Below, piece by piece: positions 47,266 to 60,094 of a stretch of DNA of 64,000 nt; the stretch's first letter is position 1; every line of letters begins with the position of its first letter. Location: positions 48,099,272 through 48,163,271 of the forward strand of contig NC_068910.1 in assembly GCF_023091745.1 (NCBI RefSeq). The letters run 5' to 3'. The notes under the pieces are model-generated. The model saw only the letters and a program-made list of their open reading frames with translations, ran no database searches and was not told the DNA's origin. A program made the position numbers and the translations under genes. Origin of the DNA: Budorcas taxicolor (lineage: Eukaryota; Chordata; Mammalia; Artiodactyla; Bovidae).

Positions 47266-50200
47266 GTGAGTCGCCCCTGCGGCGCCGGAGGGCTTGGCGC
47301 GGCACCCGCTCCGACGCGCGGGAACGCCGGATCGCCGGCCAGAAGGCGGCAGCCGCGGGGTCTCGGCGCTGGGTGGCCTCCCGGGGGAGGGTGGTACCCC
47401 TTCCCGGTGGGAGCCGTCGCCGAGAGAAGGCGCCGTGGCACCCCTGGGTCCTGGCCCGCCTGCGGCCGCGGTCGGCCCGGCGCCAGCCCCAAGTGCCAGC
47501 TCTGCAGGAAGCGGGAGCGGTTCCTGGTGGAGTCGGGCCGCTCCGGAATGGCACTTCTCCCAGGGGGAGAGTGAGCGCGCCAGGTTCAGTCAGGAAGAAT
47601 TTGTGCACTTGTATGAACACATTTGTGATCGCCTGTTGTGCACTGCGCTCCACGTTGGGCCTGAGGAAAGAGCCAGCTAAGCCCAGTCCCCGGCCGTCTG
47701 CGCTCTTGGATCCAGGGGGTCGCCAACTGCCGGGGAGTCCACTGGCTCTCATCCCACGCTTCTCGGGGTCGAAAGGCTTCGAGAGGTCGAAGACCAGTGA
47801 GAACCAGGCAGGGAAAGTGGGAGCGGGAGAGCAGAGAGAATGCGGCAGAGGGCTCGGGGATAGATTTGCTGCAGGGGGAGGGTCCCCAAGTGGAACACCG
47901 CGGAGAAGCGCCGTAGGGCCGCAGCAGAGAGTTGTGTCATCCGTGTTGCCACAAAGAAGCCTGATGAGCAGTCGCGAGGACAGTGGAGATGGAGTGAGTT
48001 CCAGGGCCTGAAGGCGGGGAGAGGGGTCCGCGGCCAGATGGAGATGTGGGGTGATTAGTACCTCGGAGAGGGCGGGGCTGTAACAGAGGTGAGAGGGGCA
48101 GGCGGGTCTCTGTCTCCGGAGCGCAGGTGGGCCAGACTCCCTTTTGGCTTGTGCGCAGGTGGATGGCTGCAGAGATGGGCGTAGCTTGTCAGTTTGACGC
48201 CTTACTTTTGAGTGGTCTTTACTGTTGTCATAGGAGGCTGTGTTGACAACGAGGCGGCGGAGGGTTGGGGAATAAGAGCGGGGACCAAAGAAGAGGTTTG
48301 CTAAAAGGAAAGGCAGGATGGCTCCAGGACCCGGAGGTAACAGGATCTGTGCTTGCTGATGGGCTTTCCCAAGTGGACACTATGATGTGGTACCAAGCAG
48401 AAAAAGTGGACAGTGAAATGCATGCAGCCAGAAGGGTCTTCCAGCAGGTTTGATGGAAAGCAAATTAAGGCTGTTGACAGGGGGTGGGGGTGGATGCCAG
48501 GAGTGAAGGCAAGAAGGGCCGGTTGGAGAGGGACAGAGTGGAAAGTTTGAGGAACTGGGTCTTCATTTACAAAACAGTTATTTTTTCATTTCATACGTGC
48601 AGCTTTATTTTTTTAATTGAAGTATAGTTGATGTACAATTTTACATATGCATACAATACAGAGATACACAATTTTAAAAGGCTGTGCTCTATTAATAGTT
48701 ATTATATAAAAATATTGGCTATGTGCCCTGTGTTGTACAGTATAGCCTTAGAGCCAAAAACAGTGACTTTGAGCACATGCGCTATGGCATGTAGATTTCC
48801 GGGCACTGGAGATGAAGCAGTGAGCGGAAGAGACATTGTCCCTTTTCTTACGGAGTTTACATTTGGGTGCCCGCCAGGAGAGAAGGGAGCAGCCTGGAAA
48901 TGGAAATGTATGGTAGGTGGTGACCATTGCTAGAGAGAAAAATAAAGCAGGGTAAGGGGTCCAGAGTGATGAGCGGGTGCTGTTTTGGATAGAGGGGTCA
49001 GGAGAGGCCTCTGATCAAGTCGCGTTTGAGCCGACACTCAGAGATAAGGAGTGGACGGTAGGCCAGGTGAAGTTTATCTGGTCACCCTTGCAATTAACCA
49101 CCCCTACATAGCTTTTTAATCTGCTTGATCGTTTTCTTTCCTTCTTCAAATCATTGGTCTTTAATAGTTCCACGGTAAGTTTTTTCCTGTTATATATATA
49201 TATATATGTATATGTATATATATATACACACACACATAGCTATGTGGGGGAAGAGCGTTCAGGGCGAAGGGAGACGCTGAGGTAGGATTATGCTTACTGA
49301 GCTTCAGCAGTGAGGAGCTGGGACTGGTGTGCTTGAATGGCCAGGCCCTTGTGAGGGAAAGGATGAGGCCACATTGCCTGGGGCCTTGTGTGTTGTCCTG
49401 GGGATTTAGGATTTAATGGTGAGGTATGGTACCATCAGGAGGTTTTAAGTAGAAGTGTCATGTTGCCTCCTTAATAGTAAAAAGAAAACCAGACTAAGAA
49501 CAACTGGGCTGCTTTCTCTGACTATTGGCCTTCCCACATATGCAGAGCACGGTGGAGAAGTCACTGCCCTCGGCGAGCTGTTACAGGGCTGTGGGCAGGA
49601 ACAAGCTCTGGGTCGGATTTCCTGGGGTCAGGCAGTTGTTGAATAACGGAGTGCTTTTCCTCCGCTGTCAGTTGGGGTTAGTGAGACGGGGGAAGCAGGT
49701 CGTGCACTTGCCTGGCACCCAGCCAGTCCTTAGAAGGTGTAAGCTGCCATCGTGTGGTTAACTGCTCTAGGTGCGCTGATGGGAGTTGGGGAGCGGGTTA
49801 GGAAAGCAGCACACGTGTAGGGCTGTGGGGTTGGGGGTGTCAGGAACCCCCAGGAGAAAGCCAGACAGAGGGGGGCACTTGCTGCGGGACTGGAGGTGCG
49901 GCAGGCAGCATCCCAGATGCTTTCTGCTGTGGAGCCATAGTGGGCGACGGCAAGGCCCAGGGCAGAGGCAGGGGAAGTGCCACCAGACCAAGGGCAAGGC
50001 CGCAGGAGCGAGGAGGTGGAGGCGCAGGGTGGGCTGGGAGGAGAGCCTGTGCACTGGGGGCCTGAGCCTCGGGGCCTCATTGATGACGGAGAGCGGCTGA
50101 CATTGGGTGGAGGAGGGTACAGGGCGACCAGCCTGCTCTGGAGCCAGGGCCTTACCCGGCGGAGTTGGGGTGGAGTGGCCCACAGCAGGGAGGAGCAGCT

Positions 50201-53200
50201 TTCCCGGATGAACTGCCCTCTGCTGAAAAGCTACCTCTTCCCAGACTTTCCCCTGAAGGGATGGCGAAGCAGGCTCCTAGGAGTAGCCCTCTGGGCAAGG
50301 CCAACTAGGGTGGAGTTGGGTTTCTGGGCTTATTCTCAGTAGAAGCTGTGGCAGCTTCTAGAAGTGGCAAGGAGAGGCTCTGTTGGTACTGCTGTGAGGA
50401 GGGAGCCCTAATCCCAGGGGCAGACTGGCCTGGATCCACAGCCTCAGCGCTGAGGGTTCCTTCAGTCTGGGGACTGTGCGATTGGAGGGCCTGGGGAGTG
50501 GCAGAAGCCACGGGGCCTTCCCCTCAAGCAGGCATCCGGAACCTGAGGCCACCTGAGTCCCAGGGCTTGGGGGCCTGGTTGACACTGGGCTTCAAGTGCT
50601 CACAGCCAAGGGCTGGAGGGCCTGCGGCCCACCTGCAGTCCAAAACTGGGGATAAAGGCTGCATTGTCTGAGCGAGGCTCTGTGAATGGTGCCTTTGAGA
50701 CGGATTTCCACCAGAGCGGCAAGCCTGGCTGTTGTGCTTTTGGAGACTGCGGGGAGTCTGGGAGTGCGAGGCAGCACAGGGTCAGCCTTGGGCTGGGACT
50801 TGCTGCTGGAGGGGCTGGTGTGCTGTGGGGAGGTTGTATGGCAAAGGGAACTGTGTGCTGCTCACCAGGCTTCCTGGCTCAGGCTCATGCCCGGCCCCAG
50901 GGTCTGTTCTCCTCCACCAGCCCTCCTCAACCCTGCCTGGATCTGTCACCACAGGGCCCTCTGGATCTGGCCACAGGCTGCCTTCCCCACTCCTGTCTTT
51001 CTGGGCACGACCCCAGGGCACTCCGTTCCTGTCCACATCTGAACCTTTCTGGTAAACCTTTCTGGCTCTCCAGTGGCCCCAGCGCAGGCCTCTGGGGCAG
51101 CGTCTGAGTCACCTAGCCTCCCCGTGGCCTGCTGCCCTGGGCTCTTTCTGTGAGGCTGTCTGGAGGCGTAGTCTGTGGATCACGACCTGGAAAGAGTCGT
51201 TTTCTAAAAGAGGAAAACATAAGCCCAGGAAAGCAGTGAGAGAGGATGGCGTCAGCCTTGGCTGTGCCCATGTGCGGCCCACCTGGCCTAGTTCACGCTG
51301 GGGTCTGTGTCCTCACTGGGACAGGGGGAGTGGAGCGGTTTCTAGAACTGAGGGCTGGGGGTTTCTGGGAGAGCCCTGAGGTCAGCGCAGTGACCATAGC
51401 CTCTGTGCTGCACAGGTGCAGGAGAACTCCCCTGCCCAGCAGGCAGGCCTGGAGCCCTACTTTGACTTCATCATCACCATCGGGCACTCAAGACTGGTGA
51501 GGCCCCCCTCCTGCCTCTGCCATGTGTGTGTGTGTGTCCGCCCGTCCGTCCATCCTGCTGTCGCTTGGGAACCCCAGCCCTGGAGACCAAACCCCATCTC
51601 CCCTTCTTCCAGGGCAACAGTGAGCCTGATGGGGGCCCTGCCTGGAGTTTAGCCCTTGGTCCCTCTGGGGTGGGCCGGAGGCAGGGGGACTCCTGGCACT
51701 GTCCACAAAGCCTCCAGGCCTGCCCAGAGGGGTGAGGGCTCTGGAAGGGGCCTCTCAGAGTGGGCCGTGCGGCAGTGCTCTGGACTCAGGGGGCTCTTTG
51801 CTTACTTTGTGGTGTTTTCTGGGGGCCCCGAGGGAGGAAGGTTTAGCAGGGCTTAGGGATGCTGGGGGTCCAGTGGCTGCAGGCCCAGCCCTGACCTGTG
51901 GACCCAGCCCTGCACCAGGTCTCTCGGGGGCAGCTGGCCACCAGGGCCCTCGCCCTATATCAGAGCCAGACTTGTCTGGGGGGTCTGGCTGGGCGTTGGC
52001 GGGGGGCTCCAGGGGTCAGCCCTGCTGCCCTTGCAGAACAAGGAGAATGACACGCTCAAGGCCCTGCTGAGGGCCAACGTGGAGAAGCCCGTGAAGCTGG
52101 AGGTGTTCAGCATGAAGACCATGAGAGTGCGTGAGGTGGAGGTGGTCCCCAGCAACATGTGGGGCGGCCAGGGCCTGCTGGGTGCCAGCGTCCGCTTCTG
52201 CAGCTGCCGCCGCGCCAGCGAGCACGTGTGGCATGTGCTGGTGAGTGGGGGCGTGGTGGGGGGTCCCTGGGGGTGGGTGTGGGGAGGCCCCCTAGGAAAG
52301 GCCAGCAGCCAGTGGGCCTGTCAGGGGGTTCTGAGGGCAGGGTGTGGGCTCCCTGATCCAGGGTCCCAGAGAGGGCAACTCCTCATCCCCCGAGCAGGGC
52401 CCTCTGACTTTGGGTGATTTCTTACACGCTAGACCTTGGTTTCTTCTTTGGAAAGATGGGGCCGCCATCTGCTGGAAGGGTGGTTGTGCTGCCAGAATGC
52501 TGCTATTACTGCTTTGCATTGTTCAGTCGCTAAGTCGTGTCTGATTCTGCAACCCCGTGGACTGTAGCCCACCAGACTCCTCTGTCCATGGGATTCTCCA
52601 GGCAAGAACACTGGAGTGAGCTGCCATGCCCTCTTCCAGGGGATCTTCCCGACCCCGGGACTGAACCTATGCCTCCTGCGTTGGCAGGCAGATTCTTTAC
52701 CGCTGTGCCACCTGGGAAATCCTGCTGCTGCTTTAGTCCTTATCTAAAAAGTGTTTTTTTCTGGTATACTCTAGGGTGTACAGTAATATGTTTTTTGGGG
52801 CAGGTCCCCTGAGAGCCCCTTCGGGCACTCGACTGGTGCCTGGGGTCTGAACCGTAGTGAATCTCTGTGACTGAGTTGTCACAGCTGTTGCTGTTAGTGT
52901 TCATCCATAGACATACATGCACACGTAACATGCACAGTCACTGATTGTGCCCAGGTTCTCGAATGCGCAGTCCTGCAGCTTGATGGATGGAAGGAGCCCT
53001 GAGCTAGAAACGGGCTGATTTAGTTTCTAGTTGGTTCTGTTGCTCACTGACTCCTTGCGGGAGTCTTCTCAACCTTTTCAGCTGGTCTTACTCAGTTTGT
53101 CCATGAGTGCAATGCGGGGGTGGTGATGCAAATCCTTCCACGTTTCTTGGGAGAGTGGGAGGGGGCAGTGGAGCTTTCCAAGGGAGAAGGCAATCTTTGC

Positions 53201-56200
53201 ACTTGCTTCTCACCACCCTTGCCTTTAACCTCCCCCCTACCCTGAGGTTTTCAGCCCTATGCCTGCAGCAGTAACAGCAATAAAGTGGGGCGTTTACTGT
53301 GGGACAAGGTGTGGTTTTCATTCTGTACATGTATTTTTTTTTTTGGTCTTCTCAGCAACCTTTTGCCTAAGTACTATATATCCTACTTTTAACTGTGGGG
53401 AAACTGGGGCAGAGGAGTAAAGTGTCTGTCTTCAGCGCCCCAGCTAGCAGCCGGGGGAGGCTGGAGTTGGTTCGGGTGGTCAGATGCGGGAGCTGTAAGG
53501 TGAGCCGTGACGCAGTGCTGCCCTCTGCTGGGCGGACTGTGGACTGGGGGAGTCAGGGGAACAAGGGGCTGGGCGGTGCGTGGCGGGGCGGCTTGAGGTC
53601 TTGGCCTGGGGACGGAGGACAGGTATACTACTCACCACCTGAAGACACAGCTCTCCACCCGCTGCCCCCCAGTAGCAAGGCTGACAGTTGGATAATTCGT
53701 GATTCCTCTTCCTCAGGATGTGGAACCCTCTTCACCTGCCGCCCTCGCAGGCCTGCGCCCCTACACAGACTACGTCGTGGGCTCAGACCAGATCCTCCAG
53801 GAGGTGAGGAAGGGCGGCCTTTCCTCCCTGCTCCCCCAGCCTCCTGGATAGGGTGCTGTCCGTGAGAAGTGTCTTGTCTTGTGAGGCTTCCCATCCCAGA
53901 GTGGGAACAGGGCTTAGGTGCTGTGTGTCTGTCGTAGTCCGAGGACTTCTTCTCGCTCATCGAGTCCCACGAGGGGAAGCCCTTGAAGCTGATGGTTTAC
54001 AATTCTGAGTCTGACTCCTGCCGGGAGGTGACTGTCACCCCCAATGCAGCCTGGGGTGGAGAGGGCAGGTACTTCCTGGGATCGGGGGGCTGCGGGGTGG
54101 GGCTCTGGGGGGCGCCTGGCCAGTGGGCATGGACCTTGAGTCCCACGGTGGGGGTGGAGGGCTGGGCCCTGGGCCCAGGGGTCCTGAGGCTGATGTTGGT
54201 CTAGGAGACCGTCTCATTGCTGGTGGGTGGGGGTGGCAGGGGTAGAAAGGGCTGTGGGACAAGCCCAGGAAGGCGTTTCTGGCCTTTGGCAGCCTGGGGT
54301 GTGGTATTGGTTACGGGTATCTGCACCGGATCCCAACCCAGCCCCCCAGCCACCACAAGAAGCCGCCTGGTGGCCTGCCACCCAGTGCCCCACCACCTGG
54401 TGCCCCACCGCCTGGACCCGGCCCCCAGGACTCTCCTGCCCCTTTTGGCCTGGAGACAGGCTCCAAACAGGGTGACTACGTGGAGGTACGTGGGGAGCAC
54501 TGGCCAGCTGGGCAAGAAGGGAGTTTCATGTGGGCAGAGGGGCCTGCAGCTGGGAAAGGAGACTGGGGCTGTCCTCACCAGGAGCCTATCTGTGGAGCCC
54601 TTGGGAAGCCCCCCGGCCTGTGGGACCCAGGGGGAGCAGATGGGGCCGGTCCCAGGACCGTGCAACCTGCTTCGGTTTTCCTGCTACTTGGGTCTGCAGG
54701 TGAGGGGAGTGCGAGGCACTGGTTGTCATTTTCATTTCACGACTGGGAAACTGAGGCTCGGGGTGGGCAGGGCCTTGTCTTGTGCCTCCGAGTCTATCGG
54801 AAAGTTAGGCCAGGGACTGTGTGTCTGGTCCAAGTGCCTCTGGGCATCAGGCTGGTGCCTGGGGTCTGCATGTGGGCACTCGGGGACTACTCTCCAGGCA
54901 TGGACTATGCCAGGGGGTCACAGACAGGGCTGCTCAGCAGAGTGGGAAGGGGACCCCAAGTCCATGTTGGCACCTCAGGGGAGGCCAGCTGGGCCCCTCT
55001 TGCCTGACTGCACATCTGCTGTAGAGCAAGCAATAGACCCCCAAGGCTCTTTGCTCCTGTGAGCTGAGTGGTGCTCCCGGGGTAGGTGTGGGCTAGGGGT
55101 TGGGCTGGACTAGCCCTGTCCTGACAGGGCCCTCTGATGCCTCTTTTTCCCTGGCTCCTCTTAGGCCTTGCTGCAGGCACCTGACTCCTCCACGGAGGAA
55201 CAGCCCCCTGGGCCTGAAAGTCCTGGCCAGGGCGCTCAAGACCTTGGAGACCCGCCCCGTTCCATGGAGATTCCTCTGCAGCCTCCACCTCCACTGCAGC
55301 GAGTCATGGACCCAGGTACAGAGCAGGCTGAGAGCAAGCTGAGGGCTGGGCGTTGGCAGCTATCTCGTACCTGCTGGGCTAGTCGCAGACGATGTGATCA
55401 GCGTGCGGATGGGGAGGCTGCCGTCCAGAGGCGAGAGGGGGCCTGCTCAAGGCCACACAGCACACTGGGCACAGGGCAGGGCCTGGGCCCTCTGCCACTG
55501 GGCTATTCCTGTGATCACCCACCCCAGTCCCCTTTCTTTCCTCAGAAAGCAGCTGTGGGGAGCCTCTGGGGCTGGCTGGGGGCTTCACAAACAGCTGAGG
55601 CTTCACTCTCAGGCCAGGCCAGATGCCCCAGAGACTGGGCACAGTGAGCCTGAGGCGCTGGCCTTCCAGCGGTCAGGGTTCTGTGCCAACAGAGAATCGT
55701 GTGTCTCCCCCAGGCTTCCTGGACGTGTCTGGCCTCTGCCTCTTGGACAGCAGCAACGCCAGTGTCTGGCCTGGCCTGCCCTCTTCCACAGAGCTGACCC
55801 CCCCTGCGGTCTCAGCCTCAGGGCTGGAGGATGTCTGCTCCAGCAGCGGTTCTCACGAGCGTGGTGGTGAGGGGCTGGCGCCTCTGCGGGGGGACCCTGG
55901 GTTGTGGCGAAGGCGGCCCTGAGTCTCTTAGCCGGGTTAGAGGCTTGCCTGTGGGGGAGGGTAGCCACATCAAGGTGCTCGTACACTGGCACTCCCATCC
56001 CGTCAACCCCGGGGGGTGGGAGCTGGGGGTCAGTGGGGTGACTGCCCCAGGCCACACTGGCCCCGGTTCTGTGGGCCTCCTCACCTCCACCCTGTGTGTT
56101 TCAGGTGAGGCCACCTGGTCTGGGTCCGAGTTTGAGGTCTCCTTCCCAGACAGCCCCGGCGCCCAGGCCCAGCCAGACCACCTGCCTCAGCTGACCCTTC

Positions 56201-56364
56201 CCGACAGCCTCACTTCTGCCGCCTCACCTGAAGATGGGCTGTCTGCTGAGCTGCTCGAAGCCCAGGCGGAGGAGCCAGCAAGCCCAGAGAGCCCAGACTG
56301 CGGGGTGGAGGCTGGGGCTGCTCCTAGCCAGGCCCTCTCCACTCCTGACCACTCTGGGCTGTGA
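47203..56364 (+). CDS. GORASP1: Golgi reassembly-stacking protein 1 (GRASP65), complete, nine coding exons
   Basis: Exons are 47203-47265, 51416-51496, 52037-52240, 53717-53803, 53938-54068, 54293-54485, 55165-55315, 55714-55866 and 56105-56364. All are GT-AG, and they join to 440 codons plus TGA, the length I recall for human. The start is MGLG, whose Gly2 is the known myristoylation site that tethers the protein to cis-Golgi membranes. Two PDZ-like GRASP domains follow (roughly residues 15-105 and 110-205). His18, His20 and Cys103 match a zinc site that I recall from the paralogue GRASP55. The second half is rich in Pro and Ser with several SP motifs, the region known to be phosphorylated by mitotic kinases. 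GRASP65 oligomerises in trans to stack cisternae and binds GM130. The frame is intact. The gene diverges from TTC21A and converges on WDR48. Confidence 0.97.
48600..48770 (+). repeat. Retroelement-derived AT-rich fragment
   Basis: The phrases aattgaagtatagttgatgt and gtgttgtacagtatagcc match a sequence common in artiodactyl genomes. I associate it with an L1 3' region but cannot settle the family by eye. Confidence 0.45.
49191..49236 (+). repeat. (TA)n/(CA)n microsatellite
   Basis: A 46-bp run of TA with two TGTA interruptions passes into ACACACACA. It is likely polymorphic in length. Confidence 0.9.
52241..53716 (+). other. GORASP1 intron 3
   Basis: This intron contains one Bov-tA (52513-52725) and otherwise unique sequence. 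No other exon was recognised. Confidence 0.65.
52513..52725 (-). repeat. Bov-tA SINE
   Basis: Reverse orientation: cattgttcagtcgctaagtc, then ctctgtccatgggattctcc, ending ttctttaccgctgtgccacc and tgggaaatcc. Confidence 0.88.
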
Positions 56365-58190
56365 ACCAGGCCCTCTGACGGCGTCTCACGAGGCCTGGCA
56401 GTGGGAGGCAGCTCAGGCCATGCTGTGTTGGGTGGCCTGAGTTAGTGCTTCCTGGGCTGAGGCCGAGGGCTGTGCAGTGTCTTCTGCCAATGTGGGGGCT
56501 TTTGTGTCCACTCAGACCCTACTGGTCTCCAAGAGAAAACCTGCCAGCAGTCATTCTGCCTGGTGGTCCTGGCTTTGGGGAATTGGGCACTTGTCTAAGA
56601 ATCTCAAACAAGTACTTTTGGCGTAGCAGGGGGCTGGGAACAGCACCAGATTCAGTTTTCCAGAAGCTGGGGGAGGAGAGGACTCTGCTGCTTGGGTCGG
56701 GCATGGAGCTTCCATCGGTAGAGGCCGTGGGCCTTGGGGAAGGGCATCTTCGGGCCTTGGGCCCACTGCGTGTTCCTGCTCCAGTCACTGTGGCCGCACG
56801 GCAGGCAGCAGAGTCCAGGCACCAGCGGGTGTGAAGATGGGGTGAGGGAGAAGGGGTCGCTGTGGAGTGGTTGTCTAACCATTCTGGGGGCTTGCCTCGA
56901 TTCTTTCCATTACAGACAGCCTATCTGTAATGCAGGGCACCCCCCAAGCCCTGGGGACCCCTGCCGCCCCCTTTGCCGTCTTCCCCTGTGCTCGTCTGCA
57001 CAGTTGGCTCAGGCTGACCACTGAGTCCAGTGAACCTGGCCCCTTCTCCTGAGGGAGGGTTGGAAATCCTGGGCCCTTCAGCAGAGACTCACCTGTGCTT
57101 GGGGCGTGATGCTTCCCCAGCATCTACATCCCGCGGACCTAGCGTCACCAGCTGGGACACCTGTCAGCTCCCAAACTTTTACAACCATCTCTCTTAAATA
57201 TACAAGTCATCTAGCCACCCTAGAGGTGAATGACAGTTAACAAATTCAAGTTCACCATCCTAAGCAGGCTCTCAGAGCCCGTCCTCCCGCCTGGAGCACT
57301 TTACACACAGCTCCCACCCCAAGCAGGGATGAGGTGCCCGGACAAGAGTGAGTCAGGGCCCGCTGCTACTTCCCACAGTACAGGAGAGGGCTGTTCCCCT
57401 CTCCCCCAGTGCCTCAGGAGGCTGAGACTGGGTTGTGTGTCTTGCTCTGCCTAGGTCCCACAGCACGAGGAGGGCTCCGTGGAGGGGTGATCCTTATCAC
57501 TTGTCCTTTCCTCTTTGGCCAGAGTCCCTCACCTTCCCACAGCCCTTGCTGATTACCATGAAAGCTGCCTCCGGCCTGGCCTTCTAGCCTCAGTCCAGTT
57601 GAAAGTCCCACCTTTACCATTTGATTTGGAGTGTGTGCCCTTACAGGGAATTCAGAGCTCTGTTAGGCTCATAGAGGGGCCCAGACCAAAGATATGGAGG
57701 GACTCTGCTCTGGGGGGGCAGAGACCAAAGATGTGGAGGGAGGGCCCCATATCAGCAACCACCTCGAGTTTCCTGCACTGTGACTGCATGTAAAAAGCAA
57801 AGCTTTGTCAGGTCTACCAGAGCACCTGATAAGCCTGCAGAATAGGGAGGCATTGTGTCCAGAGCCAGTGCCAGAACCTGGTTCCTGGGTTGTCTGGGAG
57901 CCCAGTGTCTGCCTGCAGGAATCCAGGAAGTAGAATCACGCCAGGCCTGTTCTGAAGCCAGTTTCCCTTCACTAACCTGGTGGCCTGACCCAGGGTCACC
58001 CTCACCCAAGGGACCTGGTTCTTCCCACCCTCACGTTAACACGCTCCCTTCCCCAAACTGGGGGATAAAATAGATACCAGTGCTAATTATGTCCAGGGTA
58101 AACACAAAACCACAAGTTTCTTACTTTCTCTGTAATCTGCTATGAAGGAAAATGACAAGTGGAAATAAATGTGTACTATACACTTTGAAA
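56365..58190 (+). other. GORASP1: GORASP1 3'UTR
   Basis: It runs from the TGA to the first canonical poly(A) signal at 58164-58169, about 1.8 kb. It contains a 39-bp imperfect tandem duplication (accaaagatatggaggga-type, 57681-57745). No splice sites or coding frame with support were seen. The 3' end is predicted to fall within a few tens of bases of the WDR48 3' end. Confidence 0.75.
58164..58169 (+). terminator. GORASP1: GORASP1 poly(A) signal AATAAA
   Basis: AATAAA within ggaaataaatgtgtac. It is followed by a small inverted repeat (gtgta/tacac, 58171-58183) and a T-rich stretch. Expected cleavage is around 58180-58200. Confidence 0.8.
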
Positions 58191-60094
58191 TATTTTAACT
58201 AAAGCCTTTATTCTATACAACTGTGAAATACAGATTTTTACCCTTTTGGCATTGCAGACTGTCAAATCTTCTGGAAACTATTACAGGTTTGACTGGAACA
58301 ACAAAAAAACACAACCATGCTGGGGCAGAGGGGTCAGATCTAAGATGGGAAGGGAGCACAGCCGCCCCTCAGAACTCAGCACACGGGGCAGCATGGCCCA
58401 GCGAGACCCATTCCTTCAGCCCAAGGGCCCTTCGTGCAAACAAAGCTGAGGGCTGGGAAATGAGTTTTTTTTTTTCTTTTAGCCATTAGTTCACAACTAT
58501 TGCTAAAAAATGTGCACCGAAAGTGCACCGTTGTATTCAAGATAGAAAGGATTTTTGTTTTTAAAAAAGCCGTTGCTCTCTGCATAAGGGAGACAGACTC
58601 ATTGGAAATGTGGCGTGTCTTTGCTCACTTCTTCAAAGTGCTGGAGGCAATGACCGCTCCACTTTCCAAAGGAGGCTGACCAGCAGTGAGTGAACCCTGT
58701 CTCTACAGTTGTGCGGATCAGAGTATCTCAAATGGTTTAAGTCTGGACCCAGGCCCATCAGCTGCCTCCTGCTGAACCTGTGAAGATATAGAAAAGAAAA
58801 CTTCCCCACCCCCTCCACAGTCCCTGCTATTATAGGGATGGGCCACACACAAGCTGGGGAGGCAACCGGACTGGAATAAACTGCCCTCTGAAGGCACTTG
58901 TGCTTCTGGCTTCACACAGGAGGCTTGTCTTATGTAGTTTTATAAGGGTGGACCATTGTTCTATTCTGAGTACAAATGACCTTGGGGAGGATCCAAAGTA
59001 TGTTTTTTTCTGCCAAAAGTTGGAAGTGTTTATCCCCAATAAGTTATATTCTGTACAAGATCCAAATGATTCTATGAAAGCTTTAGATTGTTAGAAAGAA
59101 CAGTGAAAAGAAATCTGGATACAGGTACAACACAAACCTGCATATAAAACTGGAAAAACAAACGTATACTTCCAGGACATGAATATCAAATTAACTCATT
59201 ATGACACCCTTTTACTCTGACACCAGAAATATTAGGTAGCATTGAAATGAAGTCAGGATCTCATCATGGTCTTTAGTTTTGATGGTGTCATGCTGCTCAC
59301 CCGGGGCAAGACCCTGTGGTGTCACTTGGTTTTGCCCATAAAGAAAACACAGTGGAGGAAGGCGTGAGAGAGCTGCGCCTCCTTGCGGCCGCCGCGCAGT
59401 CCAGGCGTCCCAGCTGGGCACGGGCTGGCCGCACTCCAGGCTGGCAGTCCAAGCGCTGTGACCCAGCACCTGGGGTTTCGACAGATCTGCCTACAACACA
59501 TCTGAGATGCAGTATTAAAAACAAGCCCACCAGTAATCATCTATTATGAAATGGGCTGGCTCTTGAATTGTGCAACAGCCAATTCCTATTAAAAATAACT
59601 GTCTTAAATGGTGAAAACAACTTGTTTTTTTTTAATGACAAACTTGGAAAAAGCCTTCATAGGTACTGCGTAGATGGAATGTACTTAGAAAAGCTCCCGA
59701 GTGTGTGGGATTGGAGTTGGAACACAGTGACAGACGTGGCCCTACCATGTGTCTTTGACAAGTGCTAACAGATCAAGATAAGGTCCTTTGAAACAAAAGG
59801 AGGAAGCAAAATCTGTGCTGGCCTCTCTTCAGTCCTCAGTACATCTCGCAACACACAGCCTGCTTGGGGCTCTTCTCTGGCACTCTGCCTCCCTGGGGAC
59901 AGCTTAATCTACACATGGAGACTGGTTTCTATATTACATCTTGATTAGTCACTTCAATGGAAAGATAATCTCGGTCCATACCAAATCAGTCGTTAGAAGT
60001 CTTGTTCCCACTGGGGCTCTGGGCTTCCTAGGACTACTCTTGGGGCCATAGAGGAAGGTCAGTAAATGAATACCCAGGAGTGCTGGCCCGCCCT
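58190..60094 (-). other. WDR48: WDR48 3'UTR
   Basis: The sequence between the WDR48 stop (60095-60097) and the minus-strand AATAAA at 58212-58207 has no coding exon. The inferred length, about 1.9 kb, is typical for this gene as far as I recall. Confidence 0.72.
58207..58212 (-). terminator. WDR48: WDR48 poly(A) signal AATAAA (minus strand)
   Basis: The plus strand reads tttatt, giving AATAAAGGC on the minus strand. It lies 38 bp from the plus-strand signal of GORASP1, so the two mRNAs should end tail to tail or overlap by a few bases. Confidence 0.75.

Larger units (their letters stand above)
47266..51415 (+). other. GORASP1 intron 1
   Basis: This 4.1-kb intron begins GTGAGT inside the CpG island. 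It holds an L1- or LTR-like AT-rich fragment (about 48600-48770, attgaagtatagttgatgta) and the TA/CA microsatellite at 49191-49236. The rest looks unique and GC-rich, with only chance open frames. Confidence 0.65.

Noticed and set aside
47057..47752. Long minus-strand open frame (231 codons) over the GORASP1 first exon
   Set aside because: It lies in a CpG-rich region where stops are rare, has an arginine/proline-rich composition typical of chance GC-rich frames, and has no splice or homology support.
54217..55062. Plus-strand open frame of 281 codons across GORASP1 exon 6 and intron 6
   Set aside because: It is in a different frame from the GORASP1 exon, runs through clear splice sites, and its product has no recognisable domain.
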